DNA of 64,000 bases from positions 310,001-374,000 of the forward strand of contig CAIOKE010000133.1 of the NCBI GenBank assembly GCA_903858815.1, given 5' to 3'. Of the stretch, positions 18,219-26,939 are shown one piece after another (positions within the stretch are counted from its first letter, which is position 1; each line of letters starts with the position of its first letter). The translations under genes were made by a program, and so were the position numbers. The stretch is from an uncultured Planctomycetaceae bacterium. Its GTDB lineage: Bacteria; Planctomycetota; Planctomycetia; Planctomycetales; Planctomycetaceae. The notes under the pieces are model-generated. The model was not told where the DNA came from. It saw nothing but the letters and a program-made list of their open reading frames with translations, and made no database searches.

Positions 18219-18983
18219 ATGAGCAGTGATACTCTGAATCTGACTCTGCGAGTCTGGCGACAGGCGGGACCCGATAAACCTGGTGGTTTCTGTGACTACC
18301 AACTGGAAGGCGTCAGTACCCACATGTCCTTCCTTGAGATGCTGGACGTCCTCAACGAAAAGCTGATCGCTGCGGGTGACGAACCTGTGGCGTTCGATCA
18401 TGACTGTCGCGAAGGCATCTGTGGCATGTGCAGCCTGATGATCAACGGTCAGGCTCACGGCCCTGATCGTGGCACCACAACCTGCCAGTTGCACATGCGA
18501 CGCTTCGCCAGCGGCGAAACCATCACAATTGAACCCTGGCGTGCTTCGCCGTTCCCGGTTGTGCGTGACCTCGTTGTGAATCGTTCGGCGTTTGATCGTA
18601 TCATCCAGTCTGGTGGCTTTGTTTCCGTCAACACCGGGAATGCTCCGGACGGAAACTGCATCCCGGTACCCGGACATCGCCAGGAAATTGCTATGGATGC
18701 CGCAGCCTGCATTGGCTGCGGTGCCTGCGTGGCTGCCTGCAAGAATGCTTCCGCAATGCTGTTCGTCTCGGCCAAAGTCTCTCAGCTTTCCATCCTGCCC
18801 CAGGGACAGCCTGAACGTGCGGGGCGAGTGCTGAATATGGTGGCCCAGATGGATAAGGAAGGATTTGGCTCCTGCACGAATACCTCCGAATGCGAGGCGG
18901 CCTGTCCGGCTGAGATCAGCGTTTCGCACATTGCTCGCCTGAATCGCGAATACATGAAAGCCCTCATATTCGCCGATCGCTGA
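18219..18983 (+). CDS. sdhB: Succinate dehydrogenase iron-sulfur subunit
   Basis: A 254-residue subunit with the three expected clusters: a plant-type 2Fe-2S site 'CREGICGMC' plus a later Cys in 'GTTTCQLH', then ferredoxin-like motifs '[11 protein letters not shown]' and '[12 protein letters not shown]' for the 4Fe-4S and 3Fe-4S clusters. It carries electrons from SdhA to the heme/quinone site of SdhC. The ATG begins two bases after the sdhA stop codon, preceded by AGGAG inside the end of sdhA, so the genes are translated together. The gene order C-A-B is that of the b558-type complex II. Confidence 0.97.
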   Translation: MSSDTLNLTLRVWRQAGPDKPGGFCDYQLEGVSTHMSFLEMLDVLNEKLIAAGDEPVAFDHDCREGICGMCSLMINGQAHGPDRGTTTCQLHMRRFASGETITIEPWRASPFPVVRDLVVNRSAFDRIIQSGGFVSVNTGNAPDGNCIPVPGHRQEIAMDAAACIGCGACVAACKNASAMLFVSAKVSQLSILPQGQPERAGRVLNMVAQMDKEGFGSCTNTSECEAACPAEISVSHIARLNREYMKALIFADR

Positions 18984-19015
18984 TCTTTTTCCGCACATGT
19001 CTGGGACACTGAATC

Positions 19016-19822
19016 ATGAGAATCCGACGAATTCAACTGGCTTCCGGCGAAATCTGTTATGCGTCCGAACGATCGGATGGATCGATGGAGAAGCTGTCAG
19101 GTTCGGTAACCGCCGGATTCTCTGCCACAGGCGAAACTGTCACTGCACAGAAGACGCTCGCACCCGTCGAACCGACTGCAGTCATGTGCATCGGCCTGAA
19201 TTATCGTCGACATGCGGAGGAAGGTGGGCAGGCGATTCCTCAGCATCCCGTCCTCTTCATGAAAACGCCGTCGACCGTCCAGAATCCTGAGGATCCGATT
19301 ATTCTGCCACGGCGACTGCGCAGTGACATGGTGGACTACGAGTGCGAGTTGGCGGTCGTTATCGGAAAGACCTGCCTGAACGTATCTCGTGATGAAGCAC
19401 TGAACTATGTTCTTGGCTACACATGTGCCAACGATGTCAGCGCCCGTGACTGGCAGAGAAATGGCGGTGGTGGGCAGTGGTGCAGGGGCAAAACGTTTGC
19501 CACATTTTGCCCGCTTGGACCAGTACTGGTAACTGCCGATGAAATCCCGGATCCAGGTCAACTTGGCATCCGAACCATCCTGAATGGTCGCACCATGCAG
19601 GACTGGAACACGAATGACATGATTTTTGATGTGGCCACCCTGATTGAATTCCTGAGCGCCAGTAATATTCTGGCTGCAGGCACGGTAATCCTGACGGGAA
19701 CACCACATGGCGTTGGCTTTGCTCAGAATCCTCCTCTGTTTCTGCAGCCGGGTGACACTGTCAGCATTGAGATAGACAACATCGGACGCCTCACAAATCC
19801 TGTTGTGGAAGAGCAGCACTGA
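19016..19822 (+). CDS. Fumarylacetoacetate hydrolase (FAH) family protein
   Basis: A 268-residue protein with a short N-terminal region (1-60) and an FAH catalytic domain (about 65-265). Metal-binding acidic residues are visible in 'DYECELAVVIGK' and 'ANDVSARDWQ'; 'CIGLNYRRHAEEGG' and 'GTPHGVGF' are further hallmarks. The family includes acylpyruvases, oxaloacetate decarboxylases and 2-hydroxyhepta-2,4-diene-1,7-dioate isomerases, and the exact substrate cannot be chosen. The gene begins 32 bases after sdhB and may be part of that operon; oxaloacetate decarboxylase or tautomerase activity would fit next to complex II, but that is an inference. Confidence 0.9.
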   Translation: MRIRRIQLASGEICYASERSDGSMEKLSGSVTAGFSATGETVTAQKTLAPVEPTAVMCIGLNYRRHAEEGGQAIPQHPVLFMKTPSTVQNPEDPIILPRRLRSDMVDYECELAVVIGKTCLNVSRDEALNYVLGYTCANDVSARDWQRNGGGGQWCRGKTFATFCPLGPVLVTADEIPDPGQLGIRTILNGRTMQDWNTNDMIFDVATLIEFLSASNILAAGTVILTGTPHGVGFAQNPPLFLQPGDTVSIEIDNIGRLTNPVVEEQH

Positions 19823-20046
19823 CAGGGTGAATTTCACACGAGGAAAACTGCTGCGCCTGAAGCGATTCTGCGGATCCGGCAAACTACCGCCGCATGGGCG
19901 AGGCGCGGTGCAGTACGGCGCCGGCAGCGACGATAACGATTGACACAGGGCATTGTGCAATCGGAAAAGATAAGGACTTCCCTGTCCAGCCGCACGAACA
20001 ACAGCTCGCTGCGGTCGCATTCCCTTCGAGGCCGAAGGTTAGGCGA

Positions 20047-20078
20047 TTGCCCGTCTGATTCGCAATGGTGCCGGGCAA
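20047..20078 (+). promoter_or_regulatory. Hairpin covering the ribosome site of the ftsW-like gene
   Basis: TTGCCCG (20047-20053) and CGGGCAA (20072-20078) pair perfectly over an 18-base loop. The 3' arm carries the only G-rich stretch in front of the ATG at 20085, so the hairpin could mask the ribosome site. In the rest of the 19823-20084 gap a TTGACA hexamer (19940-19945) lacks a convincing -10 partner. Confidence 0.4.
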
Positions 20079-20084
20079 ATAGTT

Positions 20085-21239
20085 ATGGAATCTGTCGCAG
20101 AATCTCGAACGGCAGACATCCGGCCAGCGGCGGGCAGCCACAGGCATCTGCTGATTGGCTTGATTACAGTCCTGCTGTGCCTCGGTATTCAAATGGTACT
20201 CAGTGCCAGTCTCAGCTCACGTCCAGGAGATCGTGAAGCGATTTTTCTGGGACGACATCTGATGTGGCTGACAGTTTCCATCGCGGCTGCATGGCTGGCG
20301 TCTCGGATTCCTGCTGAACAACTCAGAGCATGGTGCCCGGTTGCCTTCTGGCTGCTGCTGCTGTTGCTTGTCGCTGTGCTGACACCCGGGATTGGTTCAC
20401 GTATCAATGGTGCTCAGCGATGGCTGAGGTTTGCAGGCTTTTCTCTGCAGCCATCCGAACTGGGACGCATCATTCTTCCGCTGCTGGCAGCCGATCGCCT
20501 GCTGAAACAACAGGAACAGGGTCGTGCAGGAATTCGTGGTATCCCACAGATCCTCCTGCCACTGCTTCTCGCCCTGCCCCTCGTTGCAGCAGAACCGGAC
20601 CTTGGAGCTACCGTGTTTCTGACCATCGGATATCTGCTGGCTCTGTTCTTCGGAGGCTGGCCAATCCGCTGCTTTCTCGTCTGCTGCACTGCGTTGCTGC
20701 CCGGAACCGGACTTCTGCTCCTGCTGAAACCCTACCAACTCAAACGTATCAGCGGATTTCTGGAAACATGGCAGGATATCAGCTCGGCCCCCTGGCAGGT
20801 TCGACAGTCACTGTACTCACTTGGTACGGGAGGCCTTGAGGGCACCGGAGTCGGTGGGGGCTGGCAGAAACTCAGCTATCTGCCTGAAGCCAATACGGAC
20901 TTCGTGTTTGCCGTCATCGGTGAAGAACTGGGACTCCTCGGGACATTAACCGTCTGTCTCGTATGGCTGTTCGTCTATCGCTGCGGAATCAGCGTTCTGA
21001 ATGCAACCTCTCAAAGCTCTTTTCGCTGGATCACAGGAACCACGCTGCTGACACAACTGGCACTGCAGGCAATGGCCAACATCGCGGTCGTCACAGCCCT
21101 TGTACCCCCCAAAGGAGTGCCACATCCTTTTATCAGCTACGGAGGTACAAATCTGCTGGTCAGTCTTGTCGCCATCGGACTGATTCTGGGACCTGCTGAG
21201 CAGCACACATCATCGACCGACATTCAGTCAAACAGATAG
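20085..21239 (+). CDS. FtsW/RodA/SpoVE (SEDS) family peptidoglycan glycosyltransferase
   Basis: A 384-residue polytopic membrane protein of the SEDS family, which polymerises lipid II into glycan strands. Signatures include 'NGAQRWLRFAGFSLQPSEL', 'AAEPDLGATVFLTIGY', 'SLYSLGTGGLEGTGVGGG', 'LPEANTDFVFAVIGEELG' and 'PFISYGGTNLL' (given in parts). About ten membrane segments are visible. 'EANTDFVFAVIGEELG' favours FtsW over RodA but the two are hard to separate by eye. The usual division/cell-wall neighbours (murG, murC, ftsQ) are absent. Its last 16 bases overlap the end of the convergent prs gene. It may be read through from the sdh-FAH genes upstream. Confidence 0.9.
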   Translation: MESVAESRTADIRPAAGSHRHLLIGLITVLLCLGIQMVLSASLSSRPGDREAIFLGRHLMWLTVSIAAAWLASRIPAEQLRAWCPVAFWLLLLLLVAVLTPGIGSRINGAQRWLRFAGFSLQPSELGRIILPLLAADRLLKQQEQGRAGIRGIPQILLPLLLALPLVAAEPDLGATVFLTIGYLLALFFGGWPIRCFLVCCTALLPGTGLLLLLKPYQLKRISGFLETWQDISSAPWQVRQSLYSLGTGGLEGTGVGGGWQKLSYLPEANTDFVFAVIGEELGLLGTLTVCLVWLFVYRCGISVLNATSQSSFRWITGTTLLTQLALQAMANIAVVTALVPPKGVPHPFISYGGTNLLVSLVAIGLILGPAEQHTSSTDIQSNR

Positions 21240-22171
21240 CTGACCGATTCATTGCGATGCACGCGTCGAATCGCTTCCCCCAGCAGTTCCGCAACTGAAA
21301 CTACAGTCAATCCCGGCAGTCGAGAACCCGGAGGCATCGGACACGTGTTGGAAACAACGATTCCGTCGACTCGGGCCTGCTGCAGACGCTGCACTGCCGG
21401 TCCGCAGAGTACCGCGTGAGTTGCCCCCAGATAGATCTTCTTCGCGCCATGCGCACGCACCACATCGACCGCTCCGCAAATCGATCCCGCCGTCGTAATC
21501 ATGTCGTCGAAAATCAACGCCGTCTTACCCTCAATCGGACCGCCAATCAGATTAGCCTGACGAGTCTCGAGAGCGTTTGCACGACGCTTGTCCACAATCG
21601 CCAAAGCTCCACCCAGATTCTCCTTGTGCTGCAGAGTCCGCTTGATGCTGCCCTCGTCAGGACTGATGATCACAAGTTCGTCCTGAGGAATCGACAGTGA
21701 TGCAAAATGCCGATCAAGAATCGGAGCAGCATACAGATGGTCCACCGGGACATCAAAAAATCCCTGGATCTGCGCCGCATGCAGATCCATCGTCAGCACC
21801 CTATGAGCCCCAGCCTGAACAATCAGATTGGCCACCAGTTTCGAAGTGATCGGAACACGGCCCGAATCCTTCCGGTCCTGACGCGCATAGCCGAAATACG
21901 GAATGACCGCGGTTATCCGAGACGCACTGGCCCGGCGACAGGCATCAATCATCACCAGCAGTTCCACCAGATTCTCGTTCACCGGCGGACATGTGGGCTG
22001 TATCAGAAATACATCACAACCACGGATGTTCTGGTTCAGCTTGACGCTGATTTCCCCGTCAGGAAAATTGCCGACATCCACAGCCCCCAGGGATATCCCA
22101 AGGTACGAGGCGATCTCGCGGGACAGTTCCGGATTGGCACGACCACTGAGTATTGTCAAATGCTCATACAT
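21224..22171 (-). CDS. prs: Ribose-phosphate pyrophosphokinase
   Basis: About 315 residues; makes PRPP from ribose 5-phosphate and ATP for nucleotide, histidine and tryptophan synthesis. The ATG at 22171 is chosen because AGG lies eight bases upstream; ATG at 22177 is also possible. Signatures: 'SGRANPELSREIASYLG', 'GNFPDGEISVKL', 'YFGYARQDRKDSGRVPI', 'TMDLHAAQIQGFFDVPVDHL' and the PRPP loop 'ALIFDDMITTAGS'. One segment, 'ISPDEGSIKRTLQHKENLGG', departs from the usual SPDxGG form. It is the last of a run hisD-AKR-surE-prs on the minus strand, with a 112-base gap before it that could hold its own promoter. Confidence 0.95.
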   Translation of the reverse strand: MYEHLTILSGRANPELSREIASYLGISLGAVDVGNFPDGEISVKLNQNIRGCDVFLIQPTCPPVNENLVELLVMIDACRRASASRITAVIPYFGYARQDRKDSGRVPITSKLVANLIVQAGAHRVLTMDLHAAQIQGFFDVPVDHLYAAPILDRHFASLSIPQDELVIISPDEGSIKRTLQHKENLGGALAIVDKRRANALETRQANLIGGPIEGKTALIFDDMITTAGSICGAVDVVRAHGAKKIYLGATHAVLCGPAVQRLQQARVDGIVVSNTCPMPPGSRLPGLTVVSVAELLGEAIRRVHRNESVSYLFD

Positions 22172-22283
22172 ACGCATCGCCTGCTGTCGGCAGCTCACCC
22201 GGATCGCTGCACCCTGTCAACAGAATGCGGCCACACTGAACCCCTGCACCCCCGCCAAATGCTGACGAATCAGAAGCCAACTG

Positions 22284-23075
22284 TCAATCCGGGGAAGCTG
22301 CGGAGCCCAGAGAAACCACGGTCTGCAAATGCGGACTCTGCATCGATGTCAGCGATGGACCAACCGGAGTCACAGTGATTCGCTGCGAAAACAGCACGTC
22401 AACGTCACTCCCCGCTGCTCGCGGACGGTCGCGATACACGGCAGAGTACCCCAGCACTTCCGCATCCTCACACGACTCCAGCACCTGAAACCGCACGGCA
22501 TGCGGATCCGTGCCATGAGGTACAAAAACCAGCTCCTCCGGATATCGCTCTCCAGCCACAGTCGGAAAATTCACATTCCAGAAATGCCCGACCGGCAATC
22601 CATACTCAGGTCTCAGCAACAGTTGCACCACTCGCGAAACCTGTCCCGACAGGACACGCCAGTCAATTGGAAAGTCGTTGTGAATCAAACGCGAAACAGC
22701 GATTGCCGGCACTCCCAGCAGAGCCGCCTCCCGCGCCGCAGCGGCCGTTCCCGAATAAAACAGGTCGACACCCAGATTGGCCCCCGGATTGATTCCAGCC
22801 ACGACAACGTCAGGCGGATTTTCCAGCATCACATGCCGCAGACCCACGCGAATACAGTCGGCCGGAGAAGCCTGCACAACCCGAATCCTGCCAAACGGTT
22901 CCACATCCCGCTGCTCAACTCGAATCGAGTTCTTCGTGTCAACAGCATGACCTTTGGAACTGTGACAGACAGCCGGCGCAACCACCTCCACAGCCCCCAG
23001 CGGGACCAATGCCTCCCACAGAGCCTGCAGACCCGGAGCATCAAAACCATCATCATTCGTGATCAGAAATCGCAT
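22284..23075 (-). CDS. surE: 5'/3'-nucleotidase SurE
   Basis: A 263-residue nucleoside monophosphate phosphatase. The ATG at 23075 has AGGGGAG eight bases upstream, which overrules an in-frame GTG at 23084. Metal and active-site motifs: N-terminal 'FLITNDDGFDAPGL' (Asp-Asp), 'APAVCHSSKGHAV', and 'VVAGINPGANLGVDLFYSGTAAAAREA' (partly quoted: GINPGANLG and YSGTAAAAREA). Length is normal for the family. It is cytoplasmic and removes phosphate from nucleotides, often in stationary-phase survival. It lies 40 bases downstream of the aldo/keto reductase in the same direction. Nothing is missing from the catalytic core. Confidence 0.95.
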   Translation of the reverse strand: MRFLITNDDGFDAPGLQALWEALVPLGAVEVVAPAVCHSSKGHAVDTKNSIRVEQRDVEPFGRIRVVQASPADCIRVGLRHVMLENPPDVVVAGINPGANLGVDLFYSGTAAAAREAALLGVPAIAVSRLIHNDFPIDWRVLSGQVSRVVQLLLRPEYGLPVGHFWNVNFPTVAGERYPEELVFVPHGTDPHAVRFQVLESCEDAEVLGYSAVYRDRPRAAGSDVDVLFSQRITVTPVGPSLTSMQSPHLQTVVSLGSAASPD

Positions 23076-23115
23076 GCCCTGCACTCCCCTGCACCCTGCA
23101 ACTGCCCACTCCCGA

Positions 23116-24072
23116 TCACACCGCTGCTCGCGTTTGAGCCCGACCTCGACGCAGTAATGCTCGCTCCACAGCCCCCAGAACTTCCTCTGATAATCTCAGA
23201 ACACCACCCGCTGCACTTTCCCGAATCTGCCACGCCCGCTTTGCCCCGCACAATGCCGCAGTAATCCCGCTCTGCTGCACTGTCCAGGCCACAACCAGTG
23301 TTGTCAGAGATACCCCCAGACCAGCAGAGATCTGCCGCAGATCATCCACCAGATCCTGATTACGCTGCCACTCCTGCCCCTGAAACATCGGATACTTCTT
23401 CCGACCATCCGCATCCACAAACACATGATCTCGAGAAAGATGCCCCGACAGCAGTCCCTTCAGCAATGGCCAGTACACACACACCGCAATGCCCTCAGCA
23501 CGACACCACGGGATGATGTCAGCCTCGATCTCGCGCTGCAGCATGTTGTAAGCAGGCTGCACCGCAGTCAATGGGCAGATCGCATGAAATTCCCTGAGCT
23601 GCTGCAGGGAAAGATTCGATGCCCCCGCAGCACGCACCTTCCCGCAGCGAATCAGGTCCGCCAGTGCCCCGGCAGACTCAGCCAGAGGAACTCCGGGATC
23701 AGCAGCATGCAGATAATACAAATCCACCACGTCACGTCGCAGCCGACGCAGTGAGCCCTCACACTGCCGTTGCAGATCTGCCGGAGCTGCCGCGTGAAAC
23801 TGACGCCCATCGCAGCCACGATCCAGACCACCCTTCGTCGCCAGTACTGCGTCCGCTCGAGTCTCAGACAGAACCTCAGCTATCAACTCCTCGCTGGTCC
23901 CATAAGACCACGCCGTATCAAAAAAACTGATCCCCGCCTCCAGCGCCGCACGCAATGTCGCCAGACTGTCCTCACGATTCACATCCAGACTGGTCAGCCC
24001 AGACACCGGCCAGCACCCCATCGATACTGCCGAAACCCGTAACCCAGTTCGCCCCAGCTGCCTGTACTGCAT
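23116..24072 (-). CDS. Aldo/keto reductase
   Basis: A 318-residue (beta/alpha)8-barrel oxidoreductase that uses NADPH. The ATG at 24072 has GGGGGA upstream; a GTG at 24087 is less likely. Family motifs: 'YRQLGRTGLRVSAVSMGCW', the catalytic Asp and Tyr in 'FFDTAWSYGTSEELI', Lys in 'VLATKGG', and the His in 'DLYYLHAADP'; the NADP site near 'GAKRAWQIRESA' is present. The substrate cannot be told. It sits between hisD (44 bases upstream) and surE (40 bases downstream), probably co-transcribed, with no functional link that is obvious. Confidence 0.93.
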   Translation of the reverse strand: MQYRQLGRTGLRVSAVSMGCWPVSGLTSLDVNREDSLATLRAALEAGISFFDTAWSYGTSEELIAEVLSETRADAVLATKGGLDRGCDGRQFHAAAPADLQRQCEGSLRRLRRDVVDLYYLHAADPGVPLAESAGALADLIRCGKVRAAGASNLSLQQLREFHAICPLTAVQPAYNMLQREIEADIIPWCRAEGIAVCVYWPLLKGLLSGHLSRDHVFVDADGRKKYPMFQGQEWQRNQDLVDDLRQISAGLGVSLTTLVVAWTVQQSGITAALCGAKRAWQIRESAAGGVLRLSEEVLGAVERALLRRGRAQTRAAV

Positions 24073-24116
24073 CACAATTTCCCCCACACCCCCCGCAGCA
24101 CAGCGGAAACCTGTTC

Positions 24117-25484
24117 TTAACGCAGCCGAATATCCACGCTGGCACTGTGTGCCGTCAAGCCCTCCTTCGCAGCCATCCGCCGAACCCCTTCCGCCTCCGC
24201 CTCCAGCGACTTCCGATCATACTGGATAATCGAACTTCGTTTCAGAAAATCGGCTGACGCCAGACCGTTCGCAAAACGAGCCGTCCCTCCCGTTGGCAGC
24301 ACATGCGATGGCCCGGCAATGTAGTCTCCCAGGGCCACGGGAGTGTGATGTCCGAGGAATATGGCACCTGCATTCTGAATCAATCCCAGCATCGATTCCG
24401 GATCATCCATCGATATATGCAGATGCTCGGGAGCCAGTTCGTCCGTCAGTCGAGCTGCCTCTGTGGCATCACGGGCCAGAATCAGTGCTCCATAATCTCT
24501 TAATGACTGAGCCGCCAGACCTCCTCGATCAAGCTCCACCAACTGCTGATGCAAGGCCCCCTCAACCGCGTCCAGTAATGGCTCATGCCAGGTAATCAAA
24601 ACGCCGGAACCCGGACTGTGCTCCGCCTGAGAAATCAGATCGGCAGCCACAAAATCCGCTCGAGCAGTGTGGTCAGCCAGCACAATCACCTCGCTGGGAC
24701 CCGCGATGCTGTCAATATCCACATCACCAAAGACATGCTGCTTCGCCAAAGCGACAAATAGATTCCCCGGCCCCACAATCTTGTCAACTCGAGGAATCCC
24801 CTGCACACCATAGGCCAGTGCCGCCACGGCCTGTGCACCACCGATCCGATAAACCTCGGTCACACCAATCTCGTGGCACACTGCCAGCAGGTCCGCATTG
24901 TACCCCCCAAAAGCAGTCGGTGGTACCACAACCGCTATCTCGCCCACTCCCGCAGTAAGTGCCGGCACTGCCGTCATCAGCACCGTCGACGGATATGCCG
25001 CTGCTCCGCCAGGCACACAAATCCCAACTCGACGCATCGGCAAATGCCGCTGACGCAGAATCACACGACCACCACCAAGAGCACGCTCCACTCGCGCATC
25101 TGACGGCAGCACAGCTCGCTGAAATTCAGCGATGTTCGTCCGGATCCGCCGAACTGTCTCCAGTAACGCCCCATCCGCCTGATCAACCGCAGCTTCCAGT
25201 TCAGCGGCAGAGACTCGCACCGTATCACCGCACAACTGCACCCGATCAAGACGCTGTGTGTAATCCAGCACAGCAGACAGTCCGTCCCGTCGCACATCCT
25301 CACAAATCCGCTTCACCACCTCCCGCGGACTCAATGCCTCGCCAAATAACTCCAACGTCCGCTGGCGACCCGATTCCGAAACAACATCACCACGCGGACT
25401 GAGTTTCTGACGCAACTCACGAAACAACTGCCCGGCGTCTGACTGCCGACAATCAATTCTTGGGATCAACATTTCACTTGACAT
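24117..25484 (-). CDS. hisD: Histidinol dehydrogenase
   Basis: A 455-residue NAD- and zinc-dependent enzyme of the last two steps of histidine synthesis (histidinol to histidine). Signatures: 'PMRRVGICVPGGAAAYPSTVLM' (quoted in part: GICVPGGAAAYPSTVLM), 'GVQGIPRVDKIVGPGN', 'GPSEVIVLAD', 'SQAEHSPGSG', and the catalytic region 'APEHLHIS'. Length is slightly above the usual 430. The ATG at 25484 is used; an ATG at 25472 (fifth codon) is equally possible. It is the first gene of a minus-strand run with aldo/keto reductase, surE and prs; no other his genes are near. PRPP from prs is also the entry substrate of histidine synthesis. Confidence 0.95.
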   Translation of the reverse strand: MSSEMLIPRIDCRQSDAGQLFRELRQKLSPRGDVVSESGRQRTLELFGEALSPREVVKRICEDVRRDGLSAVLDYTQRLDRVQLCGDTVRVSAAELEAAVDQADGALLETVRRIRTNIAEFQRAVLPSDARVERALGGGRVILRQRHLPMRRVGICVPGGAAAYPSTVLMTAVPALTAGVGEIAVVVPPTAFGGYNADLLAVCHEIGVTEVYRIGGAQAVAALAYGVQGIPRVDKIVGPGNLFVALAKQHVFGDVDIDSIAGPSEVIVLADHTARADFVAADLISQAEHSPGSGVLITWHEPLLDAVEGALHQQLVELDRGGLAAQSLRDYGALILARDATEAARLTDELAPEHLHISMDDPESMLGLIQNAGAIFLGHHTPVALGDYIAGPSHVLPTGGTARFANGLASADFLKRSSIIQYDRKSLEAEAEGVRRMAAKEGLTAHSASVDIRLR

Positions 25485-25791
25485 GCGTGCACTTCACTTA
25501 CGATTTCTGTCGCAGCAACCATCTGTCGCCATCCGGGGCAGACCCGCCGGTCCTCGGGCTTCACACACACGCCATTAAAGCCGGAATCCCATGGAATTCA
25601 GGCCTGCAGACATGCTCGCGGCATGTTTTCCGCGAATTGGCAGCACAATACTGGCTTTCAAACCAGACAAACCACACTCCGATTTATACGTTTGCCGGCG
25701 TCCCCAATGCCTGATCATTGTACTCGACTCCTCCGTACCGTATGCTTCCACAGGATCCAGCTGACTGGTGCAAGTCCTTCGGAGAACCCAC
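25485..25791. other. Divergent intergenic region between hisD and an LRR gene
   Basis: The 307-base gap has no credible gene. It contains a promoter-like element facing the LRR gene (25718-25746) and, on the hisD side, no clear -35/-10 pair. Short inverted repeats are present but none is striking. Confidence 0.6.
25718..25746 (+). promoter_or_regulatory. Predicted sigma-70-type promoter of the LRR/coiled-coil gene
   Basis: TTGTAC (25718-25723), a 17-base spacer and TATGCT (25741-25746); the predicted start site near 25753 gives a 39-base leader with GGAG at 25781 in front of the ATG at 25792. Confidence 0.55.
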
Positions 25792-26865
25792 ATGCAAACC
25801 TCACGATTTCTGCTCTGTTTCCTGTTCCTGTCCGCCACTGCTGTCGCTCAGGAAATCAGTGACGCCGATAAGGCTCTGATTCAGAAGATTCAGGAAGCTG
25901 GCGGTCAGGCCATGCCTCTTGCAAAAAATGATGCTCGCCTCACCGTCGCATTTCATCTGTCGGACAAGGATGTCACCGATGATACGCTTGCTCTGCTGAA
26001 AGATGCCGCCAGCATTCATTCACTCAATCTGCGCGGCACGAAGGTCACTGATGCGGGCCTTGCACACCTCGCTGGCCTGAAAGGTTTAACACGCCTGCAC
26101 CTTGAGAAAACGGCCGTTACCGACGCCGGCCTTGCACACCTCGCCAGCCTGCCAGCCCTTGAATACCTGAACCTGTACGAAACAAAGGTGACCGACGCCG
26201 GGTTGCCACACATCTCCGGTATCAAGACACTCCGCCGACTGTTTGTCTGGCAGAGCGGAATTACGGAAGCCGGTGAAGAAACGCTGAAGGCGGCTAACGC
26301 CGAACTGCAGATTGTTCCGGACTTCCGTAAGGATCGGGAACGTGAAATCGCTGAAGTCGGTCGCGCTGCCGAAGATGCTGGCAAACTTGTGGAAGAACTT
26401 GCGGCCATGGCAGAAACTCAGAAGAAGACTGTCGCTGACACCGCAGCCGCCAGTGAGGCTGCAGCGAAAGCCCACACAGAAGCTCAGACAGCCCTCGACA
26501 CAGCTAATAAGGCTCTCGAAGCGGCAAATGCAGCCAAAGCGACCGCCGATAAAGCCCTCGCTGACCTGAAGGCGAACCCGGACTCACCAAAGGACGCTGT
26601 GGCAACTGCGGAAACGGCTGCTGCCGAGGCACAGAAGACGGTTGAAACTGCAACCGCCGCTGTTGAACCTTTGAAGAAGCCCGCAGAAGAAAAGAAAGCG
26701 GCCGCAGATGCAGCAAAGAAAGCAGCCGATGAGGCCGCAGCAAAAGCCAATGAGCTGAAAACCAAATCTGAAGATGCTGTCAAAAAAGCGACCGAACTGA
26801 AAACAAAGCATGAAGAACTGAAGGCGAAGCATGCGGAATTGATCGCGAAACCAGCAGCCGGCTGA
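25792..26865 (+). CDS. Exported leucine-rich-repeat protein with Ala/Lys-rich coiled-coil tail
   Basis: A 357-residue exported protein. The ATG at 25792 follows GGAG and opens a signal peptide ('FLLCFLFLSATAVAQ'). Residues about 55-165 form four LRR units of the planctomycete type, with repeats such as 'KVTDAGLAHLAGLKGLTRLHL' (quoted in part: KVTDAGLAHLAGLK) and 'AVTDAGLAHLASLPALEYLNL' (in part). From about residue 180 to the end the protein is almost only Ala, Lys, Glu and Thr, with heptad spacing, so a long coiled coil or rod is likely. The LRR half probably binds a partner and the tail spaces or anchors it. It appears to form its own transcription unit: a promoter-like element upstream and a strong terminator just downstream. 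Function unknown. Confidence 0.85.
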   Translation: MQTSRFLLCFLFLSATAVAQEISDADKALIQKIQEAGGQAMPLAKNDARLTVAFHLSDKDVTDDTLALLKDAASIHSLNLRGTKVTDAGLAHLAGLKGLTRLHLEKTAVTDAGLAHLASLPALEYLNLYETKVTDAGLPHISGIKTLRRLFVWQSGITEAGEETLKAANAELQIVPDFRKDREREIAEVGRAAEDAGKLVEELAAMAETQKKTVADTAAASEAAAKAHTEAQTALDTANKALEAANAAKATADKALADLKANPDSPKDAVATAETAAAEAQKTVETATAAVEPLKKPAEEKKAAADAAKKAADEAAAKANELKTKSEDAVKKATELKTKHEELKAKHAELIAKPAAG

Positions 26866-26897
26866 TGGCCGATCTTTCTCGTTACACCAACTCTCTG

Positions 26898-26939
26898 CAG
26901 GCGAACCGGCCGAACAGCCGGCTCGCCTGTTCCTTTTTC
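26898..26939 (+). terminator. Rho-independent terminator after the LRR gene
   Basis: CAGGCGAACCGGC (26898-26910) pairs with GCCGGCTCGCCTG (26917-26929) in 12 of 13 positions over a six-base loop, followed by TTCCTTTTTC. It ends directly before the first plausible ATG of the cytidine deaminase gene. Confidence 0.85.

Noticed and set aside
19940-19973. TTGACA hexamer as promoter for the ftsW-like gene
   Set aside because: No acceptable -10 at 16-18 bases; the closest AT-rich block is more than 20 bases away.
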